From a bacterium (GTDB taxonomy: Bacteria; Bacillota; Bacilli; Lactobacillales; Streptococcaceae), in NCBI GenBank assembly GCA_905221205.1, contig CAJNCG010000002.1, positions 186,001-250,000 of the forward strand: 64,000 bases of DNA, read 5' to 3'. Positions 8,140 through 17,083 of the stretch are shown here, piece by piece. The notes beneath the pieces were generated by a model. It was not told the DNA's origin. It worked only from the letters and a program-made list of their open reading frames with translations, and made no database searches. A program made the position numbers and the translations under genes. Position 1 is the first letter of the stretch. Each line of letters opens with the position of its first letter.

Positions 8140-8778
8140 ATGAATCTTTTGATTATGGGCTTACCTGGTGCAGGTAAGGGAACTCAAGCAGCAAAAATCG
8201 TAGAACAATTCCATGTTGCACATATCTCAACAGGTGATATGTTCCGCGCTGCTATGGCAAATCAAACTGAAATGGGTGTTCTTGCTAAGTCATACATTGA
8301 CAAGGGTGAATTGGTTCCTGATGAAGTTACAAATGGAATCGTAAAAGAACGTCTTTCACAAGATGATATTAAAGAAACAGGATTCTTGTTGGATGGTTAC
8401 CCACGTACAATCGAACAAGCTCATGCCTTGGACAAAACATTGGCTGAACTTGGCATTGAACTAGAGGGTGTCATCAACATTGAAGTGAATCCAGATAGCC
8501 TCTTGGAACGTTTGAGTGGCCGTATCATCCACCGCGTAACTGGAGAAACTTTCCACAAGGTCTTTAACCCACCAGTTGACTATAAAGAAGAAGATTATTA
8601 CCAACGTGAAGATGATAAGCCTGAGACAGTGAAACGTCGTTTGGATGTGAATATTGCTCAAGGAGAACCAATCATTGCTCACTACCGTGCCAAAGGTTTG
8701 GTTCATGACATCGAAGGTAATCAAGATATCAATGATGTCTTCTCAGATATCGAAAAAGTATTGACAAATTTGAAATAA
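8140..8778 (+). CDS. adk: adenylate kinase
   Basis: Catalyses ATP + AMP = 2 ADP in the cytosol. The 212-aa protein has the P-loop GLPGAGKGT (residues 7-15), the NMP-binding STGDMFR segment, DGYPRT near residue 86, and a LID region [13 protein letters not shown] near residue 125. The LID lacks the four-cysteine zinc site seen in many Gram-positives. AAGGAGATC is the ribosome binding site, buried in the leader stem described for 8018-8131. Confidence 0.98.
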
Positions 8779-8792
8779 AGCGTTTTTCACAC

Positions 8793-8821
8793 TTGCAAAA
8801 ATCCGCTACAAATGTTATACT
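8793..8821 (+). promoter_or_regulatory. promoter of the infA-rpmJ-rpsM-rpsK-rpoA-rplQ operon
   Basis: TTGCAA (8793-8798) and TATACT (8816-8821) are separated by exactly 17 bases, just after the adk stop codon. This gives a leader of about 65 bases before infA. It marks a fresh transcription start for the alpha-operon genes. Confidence 0.75.
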
Positions 8822-8894
8822 GAGATAGTCTGACTTATAATTGTTGTCTCTGTGTCTAGAGGCATCGAATCGAAATTTATGGAGGTGCTTTTGC

Positions 8895-9113
8895 GTGGCA
8901 AAAGACGATGTGATTGAAGTTGAAGGCAAAGTAGTTGATACAATGCCGAATGCAATGTTTACGGTTGAACTTGAAAATGGACATCAGATTTTAGCAACAG
9001 TTTCTGGTAAAATTCGTAAAAACTATATTCGTATTTTAGCGGGAGATCGTGTTACTGTCGAAATGAGTCCATATGACTTGACACGTGGACGTATCACTTA
9101 CCGCTTTAAATAA
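8895..9113 (+). CDS. infA: translation initiation factor IF-1
   Basis: IF-1 occupies the 30S A site during initiation. The GTG at 8895 ([11 protein letters not shown]) gives 72 aa, the exact family length, with TGGAGGTG upstream. A longer reading from the ATG at 8841 adds unrelated residues. The protein is a single S1/OB domain ending in [10 protein letters not shown]. The usual rpmJ-rpsM-rpsK neighbours follow. Confidence 0.97.
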   Translation: MAKDDVIEVEGKVVDTMPNAMFTVELENGHQILATVSGKIRKNYIRILAGDRVTVEMSPYDLTRGRITYRFK

Positions 9114-9137
9114 TCGAAAAACTTGGAGGGATAAGAA

Positions 9138-9254
9138 ATGAAAGTAAGACCATCGGTCAAACCAATTTGCGAATACTGTAAAGTTATTCGTCGTAATGGT
9201 CGTGTTATGGTAATTTGCCCAGCAAATCCAAAACACAAACAACGTCAAGGATAA
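9138..9254 (+). CDS. rpmJ: 50S ribosomal protein L36, zinc-binding form
   Basis: This 38-aa protein was recognised directly from the sequence: [16 protein letters not shown], ending PKHKQRQG. The zinc ligands Cys11, Cys14, Cys27 and His33 are intact. TTGGAGGG lies 8-15 bases before the ATG. It sits between infA and rpsM as in nearly all Firmicutes. Confidence 0.97.
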
Positions 9255-9271
9255 GATAGAAAGGAGAAAAC

Positions 9272-9637
9272 ATGGCTCGTATTGCTGGAGTTGACATTCC
9301 AAATGACAAACGCGTAGTAATCTCATTGACTTATGTTTATGGTATCGGACTTGCAACATCTAAGAAAATTTTGGCTGCTGCTGGAATCTCAGAAGATGTT
9401 CGTGTACGTGATCTTACATCAGATCAAGAAGATGCTATCCGTCGTGAAGTGGATGCAATCAAAGTTGAAGGTGACCTTCGTCGTGAAGTAAACTTGAACA
9501 TCAAACGTTTGATGGAAATCGGTTCATACCGTGGTATCCGTCACCGTCGTGGACTTCCTGTCCGTGGACAAAACACTAAAAACAACGCTCGCACTCGTAA
9601 AGGTAAAGCTGTTGCGATTGCTGGTAAGAAAAAATAA
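9272..9637 (+). CDS. rpsM: 30S ribosomal protein S13
   Basis: S13 is in the 30S head and bridges to the large subunit and P-site tRNA. The 121-aa protein begins [15 protein letters not shown] and carries the [17 protein letters not shown] signature near residues 87-103, plus the basic tail ending GKKK. AAAGGAGAAAA precedes the ATG. Confidence 0.98.
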
Positions 9638-9654
9638 TATAGGAGGTAAAAGTC

Positions 9655-10038
9655 TTGGCTAAACCAACACGTAAACGTCGTGTGAAAAAGAATATCGAAT
9701 CTGGTATTGCTCATATTCACGCTACATTTAATAACACTATTGTTATGATTACTGATGTGCATGGTAATGCAATTGCTTGGTCATCAGCTGGTGCTCTTGG
9801 TTTCAAAGGTTCTCGTAAATCTACACCATTCGCTGCTCAAATGGCTTCTGAAGCTGCTGCTAAATCTGCACAAGAACACGGTCTTAAATCAGTTGAAGTT
9901 ACTGTAAAAGGTCCAGGTTCTGGTCGTGAGTCAGCTATTCGTGCGCTTGCTGCCGCTGGTCTTGAAGTAACAGCAATTCGTGATGTGACTCCAGTGCCAC
10001 ACAATGGTGCTCGTCCTCCAAAACGTCGCCGTGTATAA
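9655..10038 (+). CDS. rpsK: 30S ribosomal protein S11
   Basis: S11 lies on the 30S platform near the E-site mRNA. The 127-aa protein starts at TTG ([13 protein letters not shown]) with TAGGAGGTAAAAG in front, and has the typical [11 protein letters not shown] and [13 protein letters not shown] motifs. The rare TTG start is conserved in position relative to the family N-terminus. Confidence 0.97.
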
Positions 10039-10080
10039 TCATCGCATTACACTGCTTTTCGTTTAAGAGGGAGTAACTAA

Positions 10081-11016
10081 ATGATCGAGTTTGAAAAACC
10101 AAATATAACAAAAATTGATGAAAATAAAGATTATGGCAAGTTTGTAATCGAACCACTTGAACGTGGCTACGGTACAACTCTTGGTAACTCTCTTCGTCGT
10201 GTACTTCTAGCTTCTCTACCAGGAGCAGCTGTGACATCTATCAATATTGATGGTGTGTTACATGAGTTTGACACAGTTCCAGGTGTTCGTGAAGACGTGA
10301 TGCAAATCATTCTGAACATTAAAGGAATTGCAGTGAAATCGTACGTTGAAGACGAAAAAATCATCGAACTAGATGTTGAAGGTCCTGCTGAAGTAACAGC
10401 TGGTGACATTTTAACAGATAGCGATATTGAAATTGTAAATCCAGATCATTATCTCTTTACAATCGGTGAAGGTTCTTCTCTAAAAGCGACTATGACTGTT
10501 AACAGTGGTCGTGGATATGTACCTGCTGATGAAAATAAAAAAGATAATGCACCAGTTGGAACACTTGCTGTAGATTCTATTTATACACCAGTTACAAAAG
10601 TCAACTATCAAGTGGAACCTGCTCGTGTAGGTAGCAATGATGGATTTGACAAATTAACCCTTGAAATCTTGACAAATGGAACAATTATTCCAGAAGATGC
10701 TTTAGGGCTTTCAGCACGTATTTTGACAGAACATCTTGATTTGTTTACAAATCTTACTGAGATTGCTAAGTCAACTGAAGTGATGAAAGAAGCTGATACT
10801 GAATCTGACGACCGTATTTTGGATCGTACGATTGAGGAACTGGACTTGTCTGTGCGTTCATACAACTGTTTGAAACGTGCCGGTATCAATACTGTGCATG
10901 ACTTGACAGAAAAATCTGAAGCAGAGATGATGAAAGTACGAAATCTTGGACGCAAGAGTTTGGAAGAAGTGAAATTCAAACTTATTGATTTGGGTCTTGG
11001 ATTAAAAGATAAATAA
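10081..11016 (+). CDS. rpoA: RNA polymerase alpha subunit
   Basis: The alpha dimer scaffolds RNA polymerase and contacts activators and UP elements. The 311-aa protein has the N-terminal dimerisation domain ([18 protein letters not shown] near residues 28-45) and the C-terminal helix-hairpin domain from about 245 ([17 protein letters not shown] and [10 protein letters not shown]). AGAGGGAG lies before the ATG. It is followed within 12 bases by rplQ. Confidence 0.98.
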   Translation: MIEFEKPNITKIDENKDYGKFVIEPLERGYGTTLGNSLRRVLLASLPGAAVTSINIDGVLHEFDTVPGVREDVMQIILNIKGIAVKSYVEDEKIIELDVEGPAEVTAGDILTDSDIEIVNPDHYLFTIGEGSSLKATMTVNSGRGYVPADENKKDNAPVGTLAVDSIYTPVTKVNYQVEPARVGSNDGFDKLTLEILTNGTIIPEDALGLSARILTEHLDLFTNLTEIAKSTEVMKEADTESDDRILDRTIEELDLSVRSYNCLKRAGINTVHDLTEKSEAEMMKVRNLGRKSLEEVKFKLIDLGLGLKDK

Positions 11017-11027
11017 AGGAGGAATAA

Positions 11028-11414
11028 ATGGCTTACCGTAAACTAGGACGCACTAGCTCACAACGTAAAGCAATGCTTCGCGATTTGACAACTGACCTTT
11101 TGATCAACGAATCAATCGTGACAACTGAAGCTCGTGCTAAAGAAATCCGTAAAACTGTTGAAAAAATGATTACTCTAGGTAAACGTGGTGATTTGCATGC
11201 ACGTCGTCAAGCAGCTGCTTTCGTACGTAATGAAATCGCATCTGAAAACTATGATGAAGCAACTGACAAGTACACTTCTACTACAGCACTTCAAAAATTG
11301 TTCTCAGAAATCGCACCTCGTTATGCTGAACGTAACGGTGGATACACTCGTATCCTTAAAACTGAACCACGTCGTGGTGATGCAGCGCCAATGGCGATCA
11401 TCGAATTAGTATAA
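11028..11414 (+). CDS. rplQ: 50S ribosomal protein L17
   Basis: L17 lies near the exit tunnel of the 50S subunit. The 128-aa protein begins [18 protein letters not shown], the family signature, and ends [18 protein letters not shown] precedes the ATG. It is the last gene of the alpha operon and is followed directly by a structured 3' region and a strong terminator. Confidence 0.98.
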   Translation: MAYRKLGRTSSQRKAMLRDLTTDLLINESIVTTEARAKEIRKTVEKMITLGKRGDLHARRQAAAFVRNEIASENYDEATDKYTSTTALQKLFSEIAPRYAERNGGYTRILKTEPRRGDAAPMAIIELV

Positions 11415-11420
11415 AATCAT

Positions 11421-11520
11421 CAATTTTGTTGAGTGTTATGATGATGGAGTCTTGTGCTCTTAGTCTAGCTCTGGTCTACCGCTAGGATTTCGGTCCTAGC
11501 GGGAACACTCATCATAAGTT
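11421..11520 (+). ncRNA. L17 downstream element (L17DE-type RNA)
   Basis: The 3' region of rplQ contains the perfect hairpin CCGCTAGGA (11479-11487) with TCCTAGCGG (11494-11502). There are two competing long-range pairings: GAGTGT (11431-11436) with ACACTC (11505-11510), or TTATGAT (11436-11442) with ATCATAA (11511-11517). A conserved RNA directly downstream of L17 genes is described in lactic acid bacteria and Listeria (L17DE). Position and structure fit, but a covariance-model match was not run. Confidence 0.65.
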
Positions 11521-11530
11521 GGGATAGTAG

Positions 11531-11588
11531 ACGCTTGTTTACGAAATTGTTTTTTGCTTAAGAACAACTTCGTAAGCAGGCGTTTTTG
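11531..11588 (+). terminator. rho-independent terminator of the alpha operon
   Basis: A 21-base arm starting ACGCTTGTTTACGAA at 11531 pairs, with several G-U pairs, with the arm ending TTCGTAAGCAGGCGT at 11583. TTTTT follows. It is a very stable terminator placed just after the L17 downstream structure. Confidence 0.85.
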
Positions 11589-11610
11589 AGTATTTTCGTT
11601 AGAATTATGC

Positions 11611-11616
11611 TATACT
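11611..11616 (+). promoter_or_regulatory. extended -10 promoter for the ACT/UPF0210 operon
   Basis: TGCTATACT is an extended -10 hexamer (TG at 11608-11609, TATACT at 11611-11616), about 63 bases before the ACT-domain gene. No good -35 hexamer is seen at 17 bases, which is normal for extended -10 promoters. Confidence 0.55.
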
Positions 11617-11678
11617 ATTTGAAAAGAATCCTGTTTAATGTTCAGGTTTCCTATTAAAAGAAGAATTGGAGTTTGCTT

Positions 11679-11945
11679 ATGAAAGCGATTATAACTGTTG
11701 TTGGTAAAGATAAATCTGGAATTGTTGCAGGTGTTTCTGGTAAAATTGCAGAATTGGGTTTGAATATTGATGATATCTCTCAAACTGTCTTGGATGAATA
11801 TTTCACGATGATGGCTGTCGTCTCTAGTGATGAAAAACAAGATTTCACTTATCTTCGTAATGAATTTGAAGCTTTTGGACAAACTTTGAATGTGAAAATC
11901 AATATTCAGAGTGCAGCGATTTTCGAAGCTATGTATAATATCTAG
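11679..11945 (+). CDS. ACT-domain protein (UPF0237 family)
   Basis: A small ACT-domain protein of 88 aa. I start at the ATG at 11679 (MKAIITVVGKDKSGIVAGV), with TTGGAG spaced 7 bases; the track-style start two codons earlier is less likely. The fold's ligand-loop motif GKDKSGIVAGVS is at residues 9-20. ACT domains usually bind amino acids. The gene is always seen next to the UPF0210 partner, 9 bases downstream here, so they probably act together, but the function is not established. Confidence 0.9.
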   Translation: MKAIITVVGKDKSGIVAGVSGKIAELGLNIDDISQTVLDEYFTMMAVVSSDEKQDFTYLRNEFEAFGQTLNVKINIQSAAIFEAMYNI

Positions 11946-11954
11946 GAGGGGCAC

Positions 11955-13292
11955 ATGGATATTAGACAAGTTACTGAAACCATCGCCATGATTGAGGAAC
12001 AAAACTTCGATATCAGAACTATTACCATGGGAATTTCCCTTTTGGACTGTATCGATCCAGATATCAATCGTGCTGCGGAGAAAATTTATCAAAAGATTAC
12101 GACCAAGGCAGCTAATTTAGTGGCTGTTGGGGATGAAATTGCTGCTGAGTTGGGAATTCCAATCGTTAATAAGCGTGTATCGGTGACTCCTATCTCTTTG
12201 ATTGGGGCAGCGACAGATGCAACAGACTATGTAGTTCTGGCAAAAGCGCTTGATAAGGCTGCAAAAGAGATTGGTGTGGACTTTATCGGGGGTTTCTCTG
12301 CCTTGGTACAAAAGGGTTATCAAAAGGGAGATGAGATTCTCATCAATTCTATTCCTCGCGCTTTGGCTGAAACGGAAAAGGTCTGCTCGTCAGTTAATAT
12401 CGGCTCAACCAAGTCTGGTATTAATATGACGGCTGTGGCAGATATGGGACGTATTATCAAGGAAACGGCTAATCTATCAGATATGGGCGCAGCCAAGTTG
12501 GTTGTATTTGCTAATGCGGTTGAAGACAATCCGTTTATGGCAGGTGCTTTCCACGGTGTTGGGGAAGCAGATGTTATCATCAATGTCGGGGTTTCTGGTC
12601 CTGGTGTGGTGAAGCGTGCCTTGGAAAAAGTTCGTGGGGAGAGCTTTGATGTAGTAGCTGAAACGGTCAAGAAGACTGCCTTTAAAATTACTCGTATCGG
12701 TCAATTGGTTGGTCAAATGGCAAGCGAGAGATTAGGTGTGGAATTTGGTATTGTTGACTTGAGTTTGGCGCCAACCCCTGCGGTTGGAGACTCTGTGGCA
12801 CGTGTCCTTGAGGAAATGGGACTAGAAACAGTTGGAACGCATGGAACGACTGCTGCCTTGGCTCTCTTGAATGACCAAGTTAAGAAGGGCGGAGTTATGG
12901 CCTGCAACCAAGTTGGTGGTTTGTCTGGTGCCTTTATCCCTGTTTCAGAGGATGAAGGAATGATTGCTGCAGTGCAAAATGGCTCTCTTAATCTGGAAAA
13001 ACTAGAAGCTATGACGGCTATCTGTTCCGTTGGCTTGGATATGATTGCCATTCCGGAGGATACACCTGCTGAAACCATTGCGGCTATGATTGCAGATGAA
13101 GCTGCAATTGGTGTCATTAACATGAAAACAACAGCTGTTCGTATCATTCCAAAAGGAAAAGAAGGCGATATGATCGAGTTTGGTGGCCTATTAGGAACTG
13201 CGCCTGTTATGAAAGTCAATGGGGCTTCGTCTGTTGATTTCATTTCTCGTGGAGGGCAAATCCCAGCACCAATTCATAGTTTTAAAAATTAA
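11955..13292 (+). CDS. UPF0210 (PFL/DUF711) family protein
   Basis: A 445-aa cytosolic protein of the UPF0210/DUF711 family, distantly related to pyruvate formate-lyase-fold proteins. It starts [22 protein letters not shown] and keeps the family's glycine-rich segments ([14 protein letters not shown] near 210, [13 protein letters not shown] near 292). AGGAGGGG is 4-11 bases upstream. It is co-transcribed with the ACT-domain gene. No specific reaction is assigned. The stop codon is followed within 16 bases by a CiaR site. Confidence 0.9.
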   Translation: MDIRQVTETIAMIEEQNFDIRTITMGISLLDCIDPDINRAAEKIYQKITTKAANLVAVGDEIAAELGIPIVNKRVSVTPISLIGAATDATDYVVLAKALDKAAKEIGVDFIGGFSALVQKGYQKGDEILINSIPRALAETEKVCSSVNIGSTKSGINMTAVADMGRIIKETANLSDMGAAKLVVFANAVEDNPFMAGAFHGVGEADVIINVGVSGPGVVKRALEKVRGESFDVVAETVKKTAFKITRIGQLVGQMASERLGVEFGIVDLSLAPTPAVGDSVARVLEEMGLETVGTHGTTAALALLNDQVKKGGVMACNQVGGLSGAFIPVSEDEGMIAAVQNGSLNLEKLEAMTAICSVGLDMIAIPEDTPAETIAAMIADEAAIGVINMKTTAVRIIPKGKEGDMIEFGGLLGTAPVMKVNGASSVDFISRGGQIPAPIHSFKN

Positions 13293-13307
13293 GAAAATAG
13301 GAGAAAT

Positions 13308-13340
13308 TTTAAGTTCTATTTAAGGTTAGGTGTGTATACT
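13308..13340 (+). promoter_or_regulatory. CiaR-controlled promoter of a csRNA
   Basis: The direct repeat TTTAAG-N5-TTTAAG (13308-13313, 13319-13324) is the CiaR binding site. It is followed after exactly 10 bases by TATACT (13335-13340). The same 10-base gap occurs at all four csRNA promoters in this window. Predicted start of transcription is about 13347. Confidence 0.88.
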
Positions 13341-13346
13341 ATAATC

Positions 13347-13497
13347 ATTAAATAAAGACCTCCTAATATTATTTGAAACAGATAACACTGATTTAGTTTG
13401 AATTTGATTTTCATCTAATATCTTTATTTAATAGAACTCCTAAACTTTTTCATAATAATCTCCTGCAAAAGTCGCCTGTATGGGTGGCTTTTGTTTT
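13347..13497 (+). ncRNA. csRNA (CiaR-dependent small RNA), long form
   Basis: About 151 bases. It begins with ATTAAATAAAG and the anti-Shine-Dalgarno-like ACCTCCTAA, has a second single-stranded TAATCTCC, and ends in a terminator AAAAGTCGCC (13467-13476) with GGTGGCTTTT (13483-13492). The csRNA/ccn family acts by base pairing to translation start regions such as comC mRNA (established for pneumococcus). Unlike the other copies, the first hairpin has an insert of about 50 bases. Its place upstream of the phosphatase gene and its length suggest the csRNA5 (ccnE) type. Confidence 0.88.
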
Positions 13498-13536
13498 ATC
13501 ATCCATGATATAATAGAAGCAAACGGAGGACGGAAA

Positions 13537-14229
13537 ATGGTAAAAGTACGATTGTATTTGGTACGTCATGGCAAGACTATGTTTAACACGATTGGTCGCG
13601 CGCAAGGTTGGAGCGATACTCCCTTAACAGCTGAAGGTGAGCGAGGGATTCAAGAACTAGGAATCGGTTTGCGAGAGTCTGGTCTACAGTTTGAGCGCGC
13701 TTATTCGAGTGATTCTGGTCGCACCATTCAGACTATGGGAATTATCCTTGAAGAACTTGGCTTGCAGGGGAAAATCCCTTATCGCATGGACAAGCGTATC
13801 AGAGAATGGTGTTTTGGTAGCTTTGACGGAGCCTACGACGGTGATCTTTTCATGGGCATTATTCCTCGTATCTTTAATGTAGACCATGTTCATCAGTTGT
13901 CCTATGCAGAACTAGCAGAAGGTTTGGTAGAGGTTGATACAGCTGGTTGGGCTGAAGGTTGGGAAAAACTTAGTGGCCGAATCAAGGAAGGCTTTGAAGT
14001 GATTGCTAAAGAAATGGAAGAACAAGGTGGGGGTAATGCCCTCGTTGTGAGCCATGGAATGACGATTGGTACCATTGTTTATCTGATCAATGGCATGCAT
14101 CCGCATGGTCTCGATAATGGTAGCGTGACAATTCTTGAATATGAGGACGGCCGGTTTAGCGTTGAAGTTGTCGGCGATCGTAGTTACCGAGAACTAGGAC
14201 GGGAGAAAATGGAGGAAGCCTCTATTTAA
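13537..14229 (+). CDS. histidine phosphatase (phosphoglycerate mutase-like) family protein
   Basis: A 230-aa member of the histidine phosphatase superfamily. The catalytic motif LVRHGKTMFN holds the phosphorylated His, and the second catalytic His is in VVSHGMTIG near residue 174. I start at the ATG at 13537 with CGGAGGACGG in front; a longer frame from 13480 overlaps the csRNA terminator. The promoter TATAAT lies at 13509-13514. The substrate is not known; calling it gpmB would overstate the evidence. Confidence 0.88.
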   Translation: MVKVRLYLVRHGKTMFNTIGRAQGWSDTPLTAEGERGIQELGIGLRESGLQFERAYSSDSGRTIQTMGIILEELGLQGKIPYRMDKRIREWCFGSFDGAYDGDLFMGIIPRIFNVDHVHQLSYAELAEGLVEVDTAGWAEGWEKLSGRIKEGFEVIAKEMEEQGGGNALVVSHGMTIGTIVYLINGMHPHGLDNGSVTILEYEDGRFSVEVVGDRSYRELGREKMEEASI

Positions 14230-14284
14230 TTAGTCTAGACTTGCTTGCTATGAACTAGGGATTTGATAGGAATATCAAGATAAG

Positions 14285-14320
14285 AAAAAACAGCCGAGGG
14301 TAATCCTTTCGGCTGTTTTT
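14285..14320. terminator. bidirectional terminator
   Basis: AAAAAACAGCCGA (14285-14297) pairs with TCGGCTGTTTTT (14309-14320). A- and T-tracts on both sides let it serve the phosphatase gene on the plus strand and the converging permease operon on the minus strand. Confidence 0.88.
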
Positions 14321-14331
14321 GATGGGGAAAA

Positions 14332-15990
14332 CTAAAGTGTAATGCTATTGCTTTTAGAGATTTTCATAAACAAGAGCAAGGAAGCTACTGTTAGAACAGT
14401 CAGGATAGTTGACAAGGCTGCGGCTACACCGTAATTTCCTCTGAGAACCTCTGTATAAATGGCTACAGTCATTGTTCTTGTTTTGACATTGTAGAGGAGG
14501 ATAGAAGTAGAGAGCTCTGAAATCATTGTAACCCAAGATAGGATGGCTCCAGAAATAATACCAGATAGCATCATTGGAGTTGTAATCTTGGCAAAGGTAT
14601 TGAGACGGCTACTTCCTAAGCTTTCAGCAGCTTCTTCAATACTTGGTGCTATTTGTTGCAAGCTAGCAACAGATGAGCGAATAGTATAAGGCAATCTTCT
14701 GACAGATAGGGACATGATTAAGATGAAAGCTGTCCCTGTAATCATAAGAAATCCACTTCCAAATAGACCGGTATTGAAGGAAGAAATGAAGGCAATCCCT
14801 AGAACGGTTCCTGGTACAATATAAGGAACCATACTGAGGCTGTCAATTAAGTTTGTAAACAAATTCCGTTTTCTAACGGCTAGGTAGGAGATAAATGTTG
14901 CAAATAAAACAACTAGAACTAAGGCAATCAAAGGGATACGAATGGTATTGAAAATAGCAGATCCCATACGATTGAAAGCAACTTTGTAACTGTTTAGAGA
15001 ATAGCCTTTGACAAATACCATACCTGATGTTTTTAGGAAAGAAGTATAAATCAAGTAGACTTGAGGTAGAACAGAGAACAAGATAATTCCGTAGACTGTT
15101 GCATAAATGGCAGCCATTTTTCCTTTTGTAGTTTTTTTAGGTTCAATTGGATGGAGCGAATTCATGCTGAAACTGTAGCGATTTGAAATATATTTTTGGA
15201 TAAGGAAAATTGCCAAGGCAATGATAATCGCCATAATTGCTAAAGCAGATGCAAAAGCAGAATTTCCTCCAACCTCGCTAATAAATTGGGTATAAATTAA
15301 GACGGGGAAAGTCCGATATCCTTCACCAATTAACATAGGCGTTCCAAAGTCTGAGAATGCTCTCATAAATACAAGTAGGGCAGCTGCTAGTAAGGTTGGA
15401 ACGAGGAGAGGTAAAACAACCGTTACGATTCGCTTAAATCCGAAGGACCCCATGCTTTCAGCGGCTTCAAGTAGAGAATTGTCAATACTCTTCATTGTTC
15501 CAGCAACGTATAGAAATACTAGTGGGAATAGTTGCAGTGTGAAGACAAGCACAATTCCTTTGAATCCATAAATATCAATAGCTGGAAGATGAAGGGAATT
15601 TGTCAAAAATTTAGTGATAACTCCATTTCGTCCCAGCAAGAGAATCCAGGAATAAGCTCCTACGAATGGAGCTGACATGGAAGCAATGATAATCAATATT
15701 TGTAGAAATTTCTTTCCCTTGAAGTCATACATAGAGAAGAGATAAGCTAATAAGGTTCCTACGACTAAGGAAGTTACAGTAGCAGTAATAGAAACTTTAA
15801 AGCTGTTTACTAGTGTTTCAGAATAGTAGGCTTTACTAAAGAAAGTAACAAAATTAGCTAGTGAGAATTGTCCTTCATGTATGAGTGCTTGCTTGAGCAC
15901 GGTAACGATAGGATAAACGAGAAAGACAAGATAGGTAAGAAAGATGAAGAAAGAGGAGGCTGTCCAGATATTTAGTTTTTTACGTTCCAT
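14332..15990 (-). CDS. ABC importer permease, fused double type (AfuB/FbpB-like)
   Basis: A 552-aa inner membrane protein with two binding-protein-dependent permease domains in one chain, as in FbpB/AfuB/ThiP. There are about twelve hydrophobic segments, with an EAA-type loop in each half (EAAESMGSFGFKRI near 187 and EEAAESLGSSRLNTF near 453). It overlaps the ATPase gene by 11 bases. It is the last gene of the operon, ending at a terminator. In pneumococcus a related operon (pit) is annotated for iron uptake. The substrate here is open; see the notes on the binding proteins. Confidence 0.9.
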   Translation of the reverse strand: MERKKLNIWTASSFFIFLTYLVFLVYPIVTVLKQALIHEGQFSLANFVTFFSKAYYSETLVNSFKVSITATVTSLVVGTLLAYLFSMYDFKGKKFLQILIIIASMSAPFVGAYSWILLLGRNGVITKFLTNSLHLPAIDIYGFKGIVLVFTLQLFPLVFLYVAGTMKSIDNSLLEAAESMGSFGFKRIVTVVLPLLVPTLLAAALLVFMRAFSDFGTPMLIGEGYRTFPVLIYTQFISEVGGNSAFASALAIMAIIIALAIFLIQKYISNRYSFSMNSLHPIEPKKTTKGKMAAIYATVYGIILFSVLPQVYLIYTSFLKTSGMVFVKGYSLNSYKVAFNRMGSAIFNTIRIPLIALVLVVLFATFISYLAVRKRNLFTNLIDSLSMVPYIVPGTVLGIAFISSFNTGLFGSGFLMITGTAFILIMSLSVRRLPYTIRSSVASLQQIAPSIEEAAESLGSSRLNTFAKITTPMMLSGIISGAILSWVTMISELSTSILLYNVKTRTMTVAIYTEVLRGNYGVAAALSTILTVLTVASLLLFMKISKSNSITL

Positions 15991-17071
15991 GGTTGACTCC
16001 TTTTATCAGGTTTTGAGAACCATCTGCAGAAAAGACGTTTAATTTTTGAGTATTGATTCGTAGACGAATACGATCGCCTTTTTGTAGATCTTCTTCAAAA
16101 GTTGATTCTTCGCTAACTTGAATTTTTGAGGCAAAGCCTGTCTCGATGAAGTATTCAGTATTCAGTCCAAGATAGACGCTATCGCTAATAGTTCCTTCAA
16201 TATCTCCAGATTCATCTTTGATAAACTCTTCAGGACGAATGCTTACATGAATAGCTTGTTCCTCAGCCTGATCAAGGGCTGGCATTCTAAGGGCATAGCC
16301 GTCTGAAAAGACGATATAAGCGTCGTCGCTCCGTTTTTCGAGATTGGCAGGGATAATATTTGTGCGTCCGATAAAGGTGGCCACAAACTCATTAGCTGGT
16401 TTATGATAGAGTTCTTTTGGTCGGCCGATTTGTTGGATGACTCCGTCTTTCATAACAGCAATTTGATCTGAAATAGCCATGGCTTCTTCTTGGTCGTGGG
16501 TTACATAAACAGTTGTAATTCCCACTTCGTGTTGGATTTCTCGAATGGCTTGACGCATATCCAAGCGAAGTTTGGCATCTAGGTTACTAAGTGGCTCGTC
16601 CATGAGGAGAACACTTGGATTAACAGCTAAGGCGCGTGCCAAGGCGACACGTTGTTGTTGTCCACCACTAAGTTTATCGGGCTTCCGATCCGCATATTGA
16701 GCAATTTGCATGAGTTCAAGATACTTGTTGGTCTGTTGGACTAATTCTTCTTTTGGAACCTTCTTTTGCTTGAGACCAAAAGCGACATTATCTCGGACAG
16801 TCAAATGTGGGAAAATAGCGTAGTTTTGGAAAACCATCCCGATATTGCGTTTGCTGGGTTCCATATTATTGATTTTTGTATCATCGAAGTAAAATTCTCC
16901 GCCTTCGATACTGTTGAAACCTGCAATCATACGAAGAAGAGTCGTTTTCCCACAACCTGAAGGCCCAAGAAGGGTAAAGAGACTTCCTTTTGGAATTGTA
17001 ATGTTCAAATTCTCAATAACAGGGACATCGTGGTAGATTTTTTTGGCGTTAATAATTTTGATCTCACTCAT
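15980..17071 (-). CDS. ABC importer ATP-binding protein (AfuC/FbpC-like)
   Basis: A 363-aa ATPase that drives import through the adjacent permease. Walker [10 protein letters not shown] near residues 35-43, signature LSGGQQQR near 136, Walker [12 protein letters not shown] near 156, and the switch His in VTHDQEEAM. The roughly 120-residue C-terminal part is the TOBE/regulatory domain seen in FbpC and PotA relatives. It starts 12 bases after the upstream binding protein gene. Confidence 0.92.
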   Translation of the reverse strand: MSEIKIINAKKIYHDVPVIENLNITIPKGSLFTLLGPSGCGKTTLLRMIAGFNSIEGGEFYFDDTKINNMEPSKRNIGMVFQNYAIFPHLTVRDNVAFGLKQKKVPKEELVQQTNKYLELMQIAQYADRKPDKLSGGQQQRVALARALAVNPSVLLMDEPLSNLDAKLRLDMRQAIREIQHEVGITTVYVTHDQEEAMAISDQIAVMKDGVIQQIGRPKELYHKPANEFVATFIGRTNIIPANLEKRSDDAYIVFSDGYALRMPALDQAEEQAIHVSIRPEEFIKDESGDIEGTISDSVYLGLNTEYFIETGFASKIQVSEESTFEEDLQKGDRIRLRINTQKLNVFSADGSQNLIKGVNHGT

Positions 17072-17083
17072 AGTGAACCTCTT

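Noticed and set aside
12320-13243. Long minus-strand frames opposite the UPF0210 gene
   Set aside because: They are shadows of a well-conserved gene with a clear ribosome binding site; no motifs are seen.
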